Part shown: positions 1-8,034 of the stretch, piece by piece | How the letters are laid out: every line of letters begins with the position of its first letter | Position numbering within the stretch: position 1 is the stretch's first letter | NCBI RefSeq assembly: GCF_015704865.1 | Contig: NZ_JADQTO010000001.1 | Location: forward strand, 124,001 to 188,000 | From: Actinoplanes aureus | Lineage (GTDB): Bacteria; Actinomycetota; Actinomycetes; Mycobacteriales; Micromonosporaceae | Direction: 5' to 3' | Length of the DNA: 64,000 nt | Translations under genes and position numbers: made by a program | Notes under the pieces: generated by a model | The model's input: the letters and a program-made list of their open reading frames with translations, nothing else | Told to the model about the DNA's origin: nothing | Database searches by the model: none

Positions 1-327
1 GTCCTGGACCTGACCAGACCACCCGGCCACGACCCCGCGGTCTTCCCGGGCGGGGTGAACGTCGAGTTCGTCGAGCCCGCCGAGCCGGTCGACGGTGTGG
101 ACGGGCACGTCCGGATGCGCGTGCACGAGCGTGGCTCCGGCGAGACCCTGTCCTGCGGCACCGGGGCCTTGGCGGTCGGCGCGGTGGCGCTGCGCGACGC
201 GGGCCTGACGACCGGCTCGATCGCCGTGGACCTGCCCGGCGGCCGGCTGATCGTGACCCACGACGACGACGGGGTCTGGTGGCTGGAGGGCCCCGCCGTG
301 CTCGTCGCCACCGGCGAGGTGCTCTGA
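1..327 (+). CDS. dapF: Diaminopimelate epimerase, C-terminal part (5' end outside window)
   Basis: Cytoplasmic racemase that converts LL- to meso-diaminopimelate for lysine and peptidoglycan synthesis. Only the last 108 codons are present: the frame is open from base 1 and the start lies outside the window (the family is usually about 280 residues). The second catalytic cysteine is seen in [10 protein letters not shown], preceded by the typical ERGSGET stretch; this pair is diagnostic of DapF. The TGA stop shares its A with the ATG of the next gene (bases 325-329), so the two are probably co-transcribed and translationally coupled. In M. tuberculosis dapF is also near hflX and lexA, which supports the call. 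Confidence 0.95.
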   Translation, partial: VLDLTRPPGHDPAVFPGGVNVEFVEPAEPVDGVDGHVRMRVHERGSGETLSCGTGALAVGAVALRDAGLTTGSIAVDLPGGRLIVTHDDDGVWWLEGPAVLVATGEVL

Positions 328-1058
328 TGCTGCACCGCGTCGCCCACCGCGGCTACTCCACGGTGGCGCCGGAGAACACGCTGCCCGCCTTCGACGCCGC
401 GGTGCGGGCGGGTGCCACCCTGGTCGAGTTCGACGTGCGGGTGACCCGGGACGGCGTACCCGTGGTGATCCACGACCGGACGGTCAACCGCACCACCTCC
501 GGCACCGGCCGGGTCTGGGACCTGACCTACGACGAGATCGCGGCGCTGGACGCCGGCTCCTGGTTCGGCGCCGGGTTCACCGGTCTGCGGGTGCCGACGC
601 TGGCCGAGACCCTGGACCTGCTGGCCGCCGGAACGGCCGAGCTGCTCGTCGAGATCAAGCCGCCGGCCACGCTCGACGAGGTGAAGACGATCGTCGCCCA
701 GCTCGCCGAGCGAGACCTGCTGGCGCGCTCGGTCATCCAGAGCTTCGACGCCGACGTGCTCCGCAAGGTCCGCGGCCTGGTCCCGGACGTACGCCTCGGG
801 CTGCTGCTGTTCCGCTTCGACGCGGAGACCGTCGCGACCTGTCGTGAGCTGGACGTCGCCTACTGCAACCCGGACCTCGAGGACGTGCTGTCCCACCCGG
901 AGACGATGGCCGGCCTAGCCGAGGCCGGCGTCCAGGTGATGCCCTGGACGCCGAACGACATGGCGCGGTGGCGTCCCCTGGTGGACGCCGGGGTGGCCGG
1001 CTTGATCACCGACCACGTCGGCGAACTCACCGGCTGGGTCAACGCCGGCTCGGTCTGA
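327..1058 (+). CDS. Glycerophosphodiester phosphodiesterase
   Basis: Predicted to hydrolyse glycerophosphodiesters to glycerol-3-phosphate and an alcohol. The 243-residue TIM-barrel protein shows the GDPD signature: HRG at residues 7-9, PENT at 15-18, then E34, D36 (EFDVRVTRDG) and H49 (VIHD), which are the metal and catalytic positions of the family. There is no signal peptide, so it is probably cytoplasmic. The open frame extends to base 279, but the ATG at 327 is preferred because homology begins there and it overlaps the dapF stop by one base. Its substrate is not shown by the sequence. Confidence 0.9.
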   Translation: MLHRVAHRGYSTVAPENTLPAFDAAVRAGATLVEFDVRVTRDGVPVVIHDRTVNRTTSGTGRVWDLTYDEIAALDAGSWFGAGFTGLRVPTLAETLDLLAAGTAELLVEIKPPATLDEVKTIVAQLAERDLLARSVIQSFDADVLRKVRGLVPDVRLGLLLFRFDAETVATCRELDVAYCNPDLEDVLSHPETMAGLAEAGVQVMPWTPNDMARWRPLVDAGVAGLITDHVGELTGWVNAGSV

Positions 1059-1110
1059 ACCCGCTCGGTCATACAACGCCGTGGTCAAGGTTCGCTCGCC
1101 GGTCACTCTC

Positions 1111-1410
1111 TTTCTTCGGTACGCGTGACCGGCGTCTTGCCGAAGCCGACGCGTGCCGCCCTGCCCGACGCGAGCCAGGCTTTCCGTCCCGGCCGCAGCG
1201 CGACCGCCGGGAAACACCAGTCCGTCCCGCTGCGGGCGGGCCGGGCGCGGTTTTGCTCTGGTTGCTTGCCAGCGCCCGGTCGCCGTAACCGCCAGGTGAT
1301 GCTGTTTCCCGGCGGTCGCGCTGGGGCGGCGAGGCAAAGCCGGGCTCGCGCCGGGAGAGCGGGGACAGGGTCGGCTTGGGCGGGACGCCGGTCACGCGTA
1401 CCCCGAAAAA
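1111..1410. repeat. Intergenic inverted pair of a dispersed ~105 bp element (locus A)
   Basis: This fills most of the 380-base gap between two convergent genes. The left arm (1111-1216, + orientation) runs from a T-rich run and GGTACGCGTGACCGGCGTC to CAGCGCGACCGCCGGGAAAC. The right arm (1303-1410) is the same unit in inverted orientation, and about 86 bp separate them. The same conserved ends recur at 15614-15712 and 57318-57404, so this is a repeat family. Both strands carry open frames across it, but these mirror each other and do not look like proteins. It may be a palindromic REP or MITE-like element, and may act as a transcription end for the two facing genes. Confidence 0.8.
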
Positions 1411-1438
1411 GCGCAACCGGCAGGCAGAGATCCGCGGT

Positions 1439-2896
1439 CTAGAAGGCGTCGGGAGCCTGGTCCAGTTCCGAATCCGGCGCCGCCGACGGGTTCGTCGGCG
1501 CCGGCGTCCCCTTGACCACTGCCCGGATCGCGGCGGCCACGGCCGGCGTCACCCGCGCGTCGAAGACGCTCGGAATGATCACCGTCGGGTTGAGCTTGTC
1601 CTCGCCCACCACGTCCGCGATGGCCCGGGCCGCGGCTAGGGCCATCTCCTCGGTGAACTCCTCGGCGCTGACGTCGAGCATGCCGCGGAACACACCGGGA
1701 AAGGCCAGCACGTTGTTGATCTGGTTGGGCTGGTCGGATCGGCCGGTCGCCACCACGGCGGCGTGCTTGCGGGCCTCGCGCGGGTCCACCTCGGGGTCCG
1801 GGTTCGCCAGCGCGAACACGATCGACTTCTCCGCCATCCGGGCGATGTCGTCGCCGGTGAGCAGGTTCGGCGCGCTGACCCCGATGAAGACGTCGGCACC
1901 GGCGATCGCTCCGGGCAGGTCACCGGAGTAGTTGGCCTTATTGGTGTGGTCGGCCAGCCACTGCCAGGTCTCCGTCATGTCCGGCATCCCGCGGTGCAGG
2001 GCGCCCTTCCGGTCGTACGCGATGATGTCGCCCACGCCCTGCCGCAGCAGCAGCTTCATGATCGCGGTGCCGGCCGCGCCGGCGCCGGAGACGACCACCT
2101 TGACGTCCTGCATCCGCTTACCGACCACCCGCAGTGCGTTGGTCAGCGCGGCCAGTACGCAGATCGCGGTGCCGTGCTGGTCGTCGTGGAAGACCGGGAT
2201 GTCGAGCAACTCCCGCAGCCGCGCCTCGATCTCGAAGCACCGCGGCGCCGCGATGTCCTCCAGGTTGATCCCGCCGTACGCGGGCGCGATCGCCCGGACG
2301 ATGTTGACGATCTCGTCGGTGTCCTGGGTGTCCAGGACCACCGGCCAGGCGTCCACGCCGCCGAACCGCTTGAAGAGCGCCGCCTTGCCCTCCATCACCG
2401 GCATCGCCGCGGCCGGCCCGATGTTGCCGAGGCCGAGCACCGCCGAGCCGTCGCTGACCACCGCGACGGTGTTGCGCTTGATGGTGAGGCGGCGGGCGTC
2501 GGCCGGGTTCTCGGCGATCGCCATGCAGACCCGCGCCACGCCCGGCGTGTACGCCCGGGACAGCTCGTCCCGGTTACGCAGAGCGACCTTCGACGACACC
2601 TCGATCTTGCCGCCGAGGTGCAGCAGGAACGTACGGTCGGACACCTTCCGGACGTCCACCCCGTCCTGGTCCTCGAGCTGCTTGACCACCTGGTCGGCGT
2701 GCGCGGCGTCGGCGGTGTCACAGGTGAGGTCCACGAGCACGTGGGTGGGGTCGGAGTCCACCACGTCGAGTGCCGTCACGATCGCTCCGGCCTCACCCAC
2801 ACAGGTGGTGAGCCGGCCGATGGACGAGGCGTCCGCGGTAACGGCGATGCGAATCGTGATCGAGAATCCTGCGCTCGGCAGGCGGGTGGTCACCAC
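1439..2896 (-). CDS. Malic enzyme with N-terminal ACT domain
   Basis: Oxidative decarboxylation of malate to pyruvate, giving NADH or NADPH; cytoplasmic, anaplerotic and gluconeogenic metabolism. About 485 residues. An ACT-like regulatory domain occupies the first ~80 residues (FSITIRIAV onward). The malic domain follows with SRAYTPGVARVC (catalytic Tyr), MEGKAALFKRFGG (catalytic Lys) and FHDDQHGTA (metal site), then a Rossmann domain with VVSGAGAAGTAIM. The GTG at 2896 is chosen because GGAGGG lies six bases upstream; the frame is open to 3019 but that part is not family-like. It faces the glycerophosphodiesterase gene across the repeat element. Cofactor preference cannot be read with certainty. 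Confidence 0.93.
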   Translation of the reverse strand: MVTTRLPSAGFSITIRIAVTADASSIGRLTTCVGEAGAIVTALDVVDSDPTHVLVDLTCDTADAAHADQVVKQLEDQDGVDVRKVSDRTFLLHLGGKIEVSSKVALRNRDELSRAYTPGVARVCMAIAENPADARRLTIKRNTVAVVSDGSAVLGLGNIGPAAAMPVMEGKAALFKRFGGVDAWPVVLDTQDTDEIVNIVRAIAPAYGGINLEDIAAPRCFEIEARLRELLDIPVFHDDQHGTAICVLAALTNALRVVGKRMQDVKVVVSGAGAAGTAIMKLLLRQGVGDIIAYDRKGALHRGMPDMTETWQWLADHTNKANYSGDLPGAIAGADVFIGVSAPNLLTGDDIARMAEKSIVFALANPDPEVDPREARKHAAVVATGRSDQPNQINNVLAFPGVFRGMLDVSAEEFTEEMALAAARAIADVVGEDKLNPTVIIPSVFDARVTPAVAAAIRAVVKGTPAPTNPSAAPDSELDQAPDAF

Positions 2897-3046
2897 GGTG
2901 TTCCCTCCGACGTTGGTGGGTGAGTATCCGCATTCTCGCTCTTGCGGAATAGTCGATTCGCTCGCGGTGGTTACTAGTGAGTTAGCCCAGTTATGTGGAT
3001 GCGCCGCCCGACGGGACATGCCACGATCGGGCGGAGGAGGTCACTT

Positions 3047-4462
3047 TTGCGAAACACGTACCAGACACCCGTCCTTGACGAGCCGGATCTGACGACCGGC
3101 GAGCTCGAGCTCGAGGAGCGGCACTCGCTCAGGCGGGTGGCCGGTCTCTCCACCGAGCTCACCGATGTAACCGAGGTTGAGTACCGGCAGTTGCGACTCG
3201 AGCGAGTCGTGCTGGTCGGGGTGTGGACCGAGGGCAGCGTCGACGACGCGGAGAACTCGCTGACCGAGCTCGCCGCCCTCGCCGAGACCGCCGGTTCGCA
3301 GGTGCTCGAAGGCCTTATCCAACGCCGCAAGCAACCCGACGCGGCCACCTTCATCGGCCGGGGCAAGGTCGACGAGCTACGTGACGTGGTTCTCGACACC
3401 GGCGCCGACACCGTCATCTGTGACGGCGAGCTGTCCCCGTCCCAGCTGCGTAACCTTGAGCAGCAGACCAAGGTCAAGGTGGTCGACCGGACCGCCCTGA
3501 TCCTCGACATCTTCGCCCAGCACGCCAAGAGCCGCGAGGGTAAGGCTCAGGTCGAGCTGGCCCAGCTGCAATACCTCCTGCCGCGACTGCGCGGCTGGGG
3601 TGAGACCCTCTCCCGCCAGTCCGGTGGCTCCGGTCGCGGCGGTGGCGCCGGCGGCGGCGTGGGTCTGCGTGGTCCCGGTGAGACCAAGCTCGAGACCGAC
3701 CGGCGGCGCATCAACCAGCGCATCTCGCGCTTGCGGCGCGAGATCAAAGCCATGCGGACGGTACGGGAGACCAAACGGTCCCGCCGTGCCGCGAGCGGGG
3801 TCCCGGCCGTGGCGATCGCCGGTTACACCAACGCCGGCAAGTCCAGCCTGCTGAACCGGCTGACCCAGGCCGGCGTGCTGGTGGAGAACGCGCTCTTCGC
3901 CACCCTGGACCCGACCACCCGGCGCGCTTCCGCGGAGGACGGGCGGGTCTACACCCTCTCCGACACCGTGGGTTTCGTCCGGCACCTGCCGCACCAGATC
4001 GTCGAGGCGTTCCGCTCGACGCTGGAGGAGGTGGCCGACGCCGACCTGGTGGTGCACGTCGTCGACGGCGCCCATCCGGACCCGGAGGGCCAGGTCAGCG
4101 CGGTCCGCGAGGTGCTGGGCGAGGTCGGCGCCGACCGGCTTCCCGAGCTGCTGGTGGTCAACAAGGTCGACGCCGCCGACGAGGAGACGAAACTTCGGCT
4201 CAAGCGGACATGGCCGGACGCCGTCTTCGTCTCCGCCCGCTCCGGCACGGGGCTGGCGGAGCTCCAGGCGGCGATCGCCGACCGGCTGCCCCGGCCGGCG
4301 GTCGACCTGACCGTCCTGATCCCGTACGACCGGGGTGACCTGGTGGCCCGAGTGCACCGGTCCGGTCAGGTGATCCAGTCCCGTCACTTGGACGACGGCA
4401 CTGAGCTGCACGTTCGCGTGAACGAGCAGCTCGCCGCCGAACTGGCCGGATTCAGCCGCTGA
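3047..4462 (+). CDS. hflX: GTPase HflX, ribosome-associated
   Basis: Ribosome-binding GTPase of the Obg-HflX group, which in other bacteria splits stalled or hibernating ribosomes. 471 residues. The HflX N-terminal domain contains the ATFIGRGKVDEL motif, then a helical linker with the glycine-rich SGGSGRGGGAGGGVGLRG and GPGETKLETDRR. The G domain follows with GYTNAGKSSLLNRL (about residues 258-271), DTVGF (about 306) and NKVD (about 371). The TTG at 3047 is preferred because GGAGGAGG lies 6 bases upstream. It is divergent from the malic enzyme gene. hflX is linked to dapF in many actinobacteria. Confidence 0.93.
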   Translation: MRNTYQTPVLDEPDLTTGELELEERHSLRRVAGLSTELTDVTEVEYRQLRLERVVLVGVWTEGSVDDAENSLTELAALAETAGSQVLEGLIQRRKQPDAATFIGRGKVDELRDVVLDTGADTVICDGELSPSQLRNLEQQTKVKVVDRTALILDIFAQHAKSREGKAQVELAQLQYLLPRLRGWGETLSRQSGGSGRGGGAGGGVGLRGPGETKLETDRRRINQRISRLRREIKAMRTVRETKRSRRAASGVPAVAIAGYTNAGKSSLLNRLTQAGVLVENALFATLDPTTRRASAEDGRVYTLSDTVGFVRHLPHQIVEAFRSTLEEVADADLVVHVVDGAHPDPEGQVSAVREVLGEVGADRLPELLVVNKVDAADEETKLRLKRTWPDAVFVSARSGTGLAELQAAIADRLPRPAVDLTVLIPYDRGDLVARVHRSGQVIQSRHLDDGTELHVRVNEQLAAELAGFSR

Positions 4463-4527
4463 TCGGCGTGCGGAAACGGACTTCAGGGGCGGTCCACCCT
4501 GCATTGATCCACACGTAATACCGGTAC

Positions 4528-4565
4528 GAGACGCCGCGTGCGACACTGTGCGGATGCGGCGTCTC
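4528..4565 (+). promoter_or_regulatory. Hairpin enclosing the start codon of the next gene
   Basis: Ten-base perfect arms, GAGACGCCGC (4528-4537) and GCGGCGTCTC (4556-4565), flank an 18-base loop. The loop and the first base of the 3' arm hold the candidate GTG (4548) and ATG (4554) starts of the downstream gene. A few T follow. It could end hflX transcription or hold the downstream start site; the sequence alone does not separate these. Confidence 0.5.
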
Positions 4566-6332
4566 GTGTTTCCGATCATCGTGGGTGTGGGCCTGGTGAT
4601 GGTCGGCTCCTCCAGCGCGTCCGCCGAGGACCCGACCCCCGCGGCGACGGTCAGCGCGAAGGCGACGCCGGGCAAGAAACTGTGCAAGATCACCGACAAG
4701 CGGCTCACCGAGATCTCCGGCATCGTGGCGACGAGCAAGGGTTACGTCGTCATCAATGACGGGACGACCGAATCGGCCAAGGAGAAGATCTTCTTCCTGG
4801 ACCGCGAGTGCGCTGTCGACAAAGTGCAGGACTACAGCGGCGAGGGCCCGCTCGACCCGGAGGACCTGGTCCTCTCCGCCGACGGCGAGACGCTGTGGAT
4901 CGCCGACATCGGTGACAACGGTGTCCGGGCCGCCGACCCGGATCCCCGCCCGAGTGTCGCGCTCTGGAGCATGCCGGCCGGCGGCGCGAAGAAGCCGGCG
5001 TTGCACCGGCTGAGCTACCCCGAGGGTGACAGCCACGACGCCGAGGCGCTGCTGCTCAGCGGCGACGGCACTCCGCTCATCGTGACCAAGGAGATCGGCA
5101 AGCCGGCGGCCGTCTACCAGCCGACCGCCCCGCTGAAGGCGCGCAACTCCGAGGCCGTGCCGATGAAGAAGGTCGCGGAGATCAACGTCAACGCGACCGA
5201 GACGGCCGGCAACACGCTGGCCCGGATCGGCAACAAGACGATCACCGGCGGGGCGGTCGCGTCCGGCGGCGCGAAGGTGGCGCTGCGGACCTACACCGAC
5301 GCGCTCGAGTGGGACGTCACCGGCGGGGACGTGATCGGTGCGCTGAAGAAGGAGCCGCGGACCACCGGCCTGCCCAACGAGCCGTTCGGCGAGGCGATCT
5401 CGTACAGCGCCGACGGAAAAGCCTTCCTCACGGTCTCCGACATGAACGGGGACAGCGCCACCGCCAACAACATCCGGGAGTACACGCCGGCCACCACGGT
5501 GGCCGCGCTCTCCGAGAAGTCCGGCAAGGGCGGAGCCAGCGACTCCTGGTATTCCGATCTCACCGTCGACGACGTCACCTACATGGTGGCCGGCGTTGGC
5601 GCGCTGGGCCTGATCCTGGTCGGGGTCGGCGTCTTCGGCATCATGCGTTTCCGCAAGTCACCGGCGGCCGCGGCCGGCGCGGACGACCTGTCCACCGGCC
5701 TGAAGACCACCGACCCGGAGACCGAGCTGATCGGCGTCGGCGGTGCGCCGCAGCGGGCCGCCGCCTACGGCGGTACTCGTCCCGGCGCGGGTTCGGGCCC
5801 GGTCTACGGCGCCCAGTCCGGTCCGCCCGGCGGCGCCCCGCAGCGCGGCACCGGCGTTTACGGCGGCAGCCCGGGCAACGGCCCGCAGTACGGCCGCCCG
5901 GCCGCCCAGCCGCCGCGCGGCCCGCAACAGACGCCCGCACGAGGCCCGCAGCAGCCCGCCCGGGGTCCCCAGCAGCCCGCCCGGGGTCCCCAGCAGCCGG
6001 CCCGCGGTCCGCAGCAGCCCGCGCGTGGCCCGCAGCAGGCTCCGGCTCGCGCCCCGCAGCCGCCGCCGCGTGGTCCGCAGCAGGCGCCCGGCCGTGTTCA
6101 GCAGCCCCCGGCTCGTGGTCCGCAGCAGCAGCCGCCGCGCGGTCCGCAGCCGCCGCCGCCCGGCCGGGGACACCAGCCCCCGCAGCGTGGTGGCGGGAGT
6201 TATGGTGGCCAGCAGCAGGGCCGAGGTCCGCAGCCGCCGCGCGGTCCCCAGCAGGGACAGGCGCAGCGGTCCCCGGGCGTCTACGGTGGCGGCGGCCGCC
6301 CTCAGCCCGGCCAGGACGGCTACCACCGGTAA
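4554..6332 (+). CDS. Secreted, membrane-anchored protein with Pro/Gln-rich tail
   Basis: Function unknown. 592 residues: signal peptide (RRLVFPIIVGVGLVMVG, cut probably near SASA), an extracellular domain of about 315 residues with propeller-like strands (DPEDLVLSADGETLWIADIG), one transmembrane segment at about 343-366 (VAGVGALGLILVGVGVFGIM), then a long low-complexity tail. From about residue 460 the tail is built of near-exact ARGPQQP heptads, with the 21-base DNA unit repeated almost exactly, and then diverges into Pro/Gln/Gly-rich sequence. The topology suggests an outside sensing or binding domain with a disordered cytoplasmic tail. The start could also be the GTG at 4548; no clear ribosome site precedes either. 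A terminator follows. Confidence 0.75.
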   Translation: MRRLVFPIIVGVGLVMVGSSSASAEDPTPAATVSAKATPGKKLCKITDKRLTEISGIVATSKGYVVINDGTTESAKEKIFFLDRECAVDKVQDYSGEGPLDPEDLVLSADGETLWIADIGDNGVRAADPDPRPSVALWSMPAGGAKKPALHRLSYPEGDSHDAEALLLSGDGTPLIVTKEIGKPAAVYQPTAPLKARNSEAVPMKKVAEINVNATETAGNTLARIGNKTITGGAVASGGAKVALRTYTDALEWDVTGGDVIGALKKEPRTTGLPNEPFGEAISYSADGKAFLTVSDMNGDSATANNIREYTPATTVAALSEKSGKGGASDSWYSDLTVDDVTYMVAGVGALGLILVGVGVFGIMRFRKSPAAAAGADDLSTGLKTTDPETELIGVGGAPQRAAAYGGTRPGAGSGPVYGAQSGPPGGAPQRGTGVYGGSPGNGPQYGRPAAQPPRGPQQTPARGPQQPARGPQQPARGPQQPARGPQQPARGPQQAPARAPQPPPRGPQQAPGRVQQPPARGPQQQPPRGPQPPPPGRGHQPPQRGGGSYGGQQQGRGPQPPRGPQQGQAQRSPGVYGGGGRPQPGQDGYHR

Positions 6333-6340
6333 CAGACATC

Positions 6341-6384
6341 AAAGGCCCGGTTCCCACTCGATGAGCGGGGGACCGGGCCTTTTC
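6341..6384 (+). terminator. Rho-independent terminator
   Basis: The AAAGGCCCGGT...ACCGGGCCTTTT hairpin begins 8 bases after the stop of the preceding gene and ends in a T run. Its A/T flanks also allow it to work on the minus strand for lexA. Confidence 0.85.
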
Positions 6385-6458
6385 AATGTGCCGTCATGCG
6401 CGGGTGCGTGCCGCTCAGCCGGGCCTCCATCGACCTGGCGCCGCAGTCCACGGCGGCC

Positions 6459-6590
6459 GTCCCGGGCGGCCTCGCTGTTGCACGCGGCGCTGGGCCGCGA
6501 GGCGCTGGGCCGCGAGGCGCTGGGCCGCGACCATCCGTCCCGGGCGGCCTCGCCGTCACACGCGGCGCAGGACCGCGACCACCCGTCCCA
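6459..6590. repeat. Duplicated lexA 3' end with a 15 bp triplet repeat
   Basis: The segment covering the last codons and stop of lexA (CGTCCCGGGCGGCCTCGC then CACGCGGCGC) occurs twice, once downstream of lexA and once across its end. Between the copies the 15-mer GGCGCTGGGCCGCGA is repeated three times exactly (6486-6530). It looks like a local tandem duplication with slippage. Confidence 0.7.
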
Positions 6591-7347
6591 TGATCGTCGC
6601 GTCGTCGCCCGGGATCGGGTCGAAGGCCGGGTTCGCCGGCATGAGCCAGACGTGCCCGTCCCGCTGCCGGTAGCTCTTCACCGTCGCCTCGCCGTCGATC
6701 ATCGCGGCCACGATGTCGCCGGCCTCGGCGGTCGGCTGCTGGCGTACCACCACCCAGTCCCGGTTGCAGATGGCCGCGTCGATCATCGAGTCGCCCTTGA
6801 CCTCCAGCATGAAGACCTCGCCCTCGCCGACCAGCTCGCGGGGCAGCGGGAAGAAGTCCTCCACGGCCTGCTCGGCCAGGATCGGGCCACCGGCGGCGAT
6901 CCGCCCGACGAGCGGCACATACGCCGGCTGCGGCCGGGCCGCCCGCATCGCCTCGTCGTCGACCAGCTCACCCGGCGCCCGTACGTCAACGGCGCGCGGC
7001 CGGTTCGGGTCGCGCCGGAGGTAGCCCTTGGTCTCCAGCGCCTTCAACTGGTACGCCACACTGGACGGGGACACCAGCCCGACCGCCTCCCCGATCTCCC
7101 GCACGCTGGGCGGGTATCCGTACCGCTCCACCCAGTCGCGGATGAACTCGAGGATCCGGCGCTGACGTGCGGTGAGGTCGGTGGCGACTGCCTCGGGCAG
7201 GTGGCCGACCGGTGTCACCGACCGCAGCTGGGGTGCGTCGGCCCCGCGGGCGCGGCTCGGGGTACGGCGCCGCATTGCCGCCGAGGCGCCGACCGCCTCG
7301 GGTTTCCCGGTCTGTTGCTGTCGGCTCGTCCGGTCGTCGGTCGACAC
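6556..7347 (-). CDS. lexA: SOS repressor LexA
   Basis: Transcriptional repressor of the DNA-damage response, inactivated by RecA-stimulated self-cleavage. 263 residues. There is an unusual ~50-residue basic N-terminal extension, then the winged-helix DNA-binding domain ([12 protein letters not shown], about 58-69; [20 protein letters not shown], 81-100). The cleavage site is A152-G153 in [11 protein letters not shown], and the catalytic dyad is S187 (KGDSMID) and K224 (EATVKSY). The start is GTG at 7347 with GGGAGG upstream. It is divergent from a small SOS-box gene; the promoter region holds two LexA boxes, implying autorepression. The extension could instead be avoided by an internal start such as the Met at residue 25. 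Confidence 0.96.
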   Translation of the reverse strand: MSTDDRTSRQQQTGKPEAVGASAAMRRRTPSRARGADAPQLRSVTPVGHLPEAVATDLTARQRRILEFIRDWVERYGYPPSVREIGEAVGLVSPSSVAYQLKALETKGYLRRDPNRPRAVDVRAPGELVDDEAMRAARPQPAYVPLVGRIAAGGPILAEQAVEDFFPLPRELVGEGEVFMLEVKGDSMIDAAICNRDWVVVRQQPTAEAGDIVAAMIDGEATVKSYRQRDGHVWLMPANPAFDPIPGDDATIMGRVVAVLRRV

Positions 7348-7476
7348 GTCCGCCCTCCCTGTCGGCCAGTGCCTGTCGGCACGTGGTGCGTCGCGGAGCC
7401 GGGCAGACGCCGTGGGGATGGCGTTTGTCCGGCTGACCCCTTCTGACGGAAAACCTAGTAGGCGGGTGCGACTTAT

Positions 7477-7492
7477 TCAAACATCTGTACGA
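7477..7492. promoter_or_regulatory. LexA (SOS) box, lexA-proximal
   Basis: TCAAACATCTGTACGA is close to the actinobacterial SOS consensus TCGAAC-N4-GTTCGA (imperfect dyad). It lies 130 bases upstream of lexA, consistent with autoregulation. Confidence 0.65.
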
Positions 7493-7568
7493 CTTTCCCC
7501 CGGCGTGTCGCTCAGAAGTGCTCGACTTCCGTACCTGTGTTCTGATAGACCGTCGTACGCACGTTCTA

Positions 7569-7584
7569 TCGAACGCATGTCCGA
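7569..7584. promoter_or_regulatory. LexA (SOS) box upstream of the microprotein gene
   Basis: TCGAACGCATGTCCGA matches the actinobacterial SOS consensus TCGAAC-N4-GTTCGA at all but one of the fixed positions. It lies 16 bases upstream of the ATG at 7601, just ahead of the ribosome site GAAGGGGG. Confidence 0.8.
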
Positions 7585-7600
7585 GAAGGGGGAACTCGTC

Positions 7601-7738
7601 ATGGTGGTCAATGGTGCGCGACACGCCGAACCGCCGCTGCGACTCACCCGGCGCGGCCGGGTCGTGCTGCTCAGCCTGTTCTTCCTGATGTCCGCTCTTG
7701 CCAGTGTCGTGCTCTTCGCGACCGCCTCGCAGGGCTGA
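7601..7738 (+). CDS. SOS-controlled 45-residue single-pass membrane protein
   Basis: Small protein with a basic start (RLTRRGR at about 17-23), one hydrophobic segment (VVLLSLFFLMSALASVVLFA) and a four-residue end. It has a good ribosome site (GAAGGGGGAACTC) and an SOS box directly upstream, and is divergent from lexA. In many actinobacteria this locus encodes a protein with the same kind of N-terminal membrane anchor followed by a LysM domain (M. tuberculosis Rv2719c, a damage-induced suppressor of division). Here the frame stops before any LysM domain, and none is readable downstream. It is therefore either a shortened relative or an independent microprotein; a role in checking division after DNA damage is inference. 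Confidence 0.7.
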   Translation: MVVNGARHAEPPLRLTRRGRVVLLSLFFLMSALASVVLFATASQG

Positions 7739-7839
7739 CTTTCGGCGCGTCGAGCCCCGGCCCGCGGGCGCTCCGCGTGATCGTGACATCACCCCTGGTG
7801 GTGAGGTGCAAAATACGGCGCGTCGGCACGCCGCTGAAC

Positions 7840-7868
7840 TTGCATCGGCGTCCGCCGGGGCATAGCGT
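7840..7868 (+). promoter_or_regulatory. Probable nrdR-nrdJ promoter
   Basis: TTGCAT and TAGCGT are separated by 17 bases. The predicted transcript start falls at about 7875, inside the NrdR box. Confidence 0.5.
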
Positions 7869-7872
7869 CTAC

Positions 7873-7888
7873 CCCAACATCTAGTGGT
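7873..7888. promoter_or_regulatory. NrdR box
   Basis: The core CAACATCTAGTG (7875-7886) matches 10 of 12 positions of the NrdR palindrome core CWATATATWGTG. A weaker second match is centred about 31 bases further (7904-7919), the spacing common for NrdR box pairs. It would allow feedback control of ribonucleotide reductase. Confidence 0.6.
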
Positions 7889-7902
7889 TACACGGATGTA
7901 AG

Positions 7903-7941
7903 TCATCCACAGGTTGGGTTTCCTTCTCCCGGTTATCCACA
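7903..7941 (+). promoter_or_regulatory. Two DnaA-box-like nonamers in the nrdRJ leader
   Basis: TCATCCACA (7903-7911) and TTATCCACA (7933-7941) are 30 bases apart in the same orientation; the second is a perfect classical DnaA box. A partial third, CAGTCCACA, lies at 7944-7952. Binding is not shown; the first overlaps the weak second NrdR site. Confidence 0.45.
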
Positions 7942-8034
7942 TGCAGTCCACAGCGACGCGACGGTCCTGACCATGGCGAAGCTGCGCTTCTGCATGCCCG
8001 GATTCCGTGGCGAGGGTGTCCGGAAGGGGTCGCG

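Noticed and set aside
915..1442. Overlapping open frames on both strands around locus A
   Set aside because: They arise from the inverted repeat itself and share the same translated strings in mirror; not genes.
7903..7952. Replication origin
   Set aside because: DnaA-box-like nonamers are too few, with no AT-rich region and no dnaA or dnaN gene nearby.
7739..8034. Frame-shifted LysM domain after the SOS microprotein
   Set aside because: I read all frames for a LysM motif such as GDTLWxIA and found none, so a simple frameshift does not explain the short gene.
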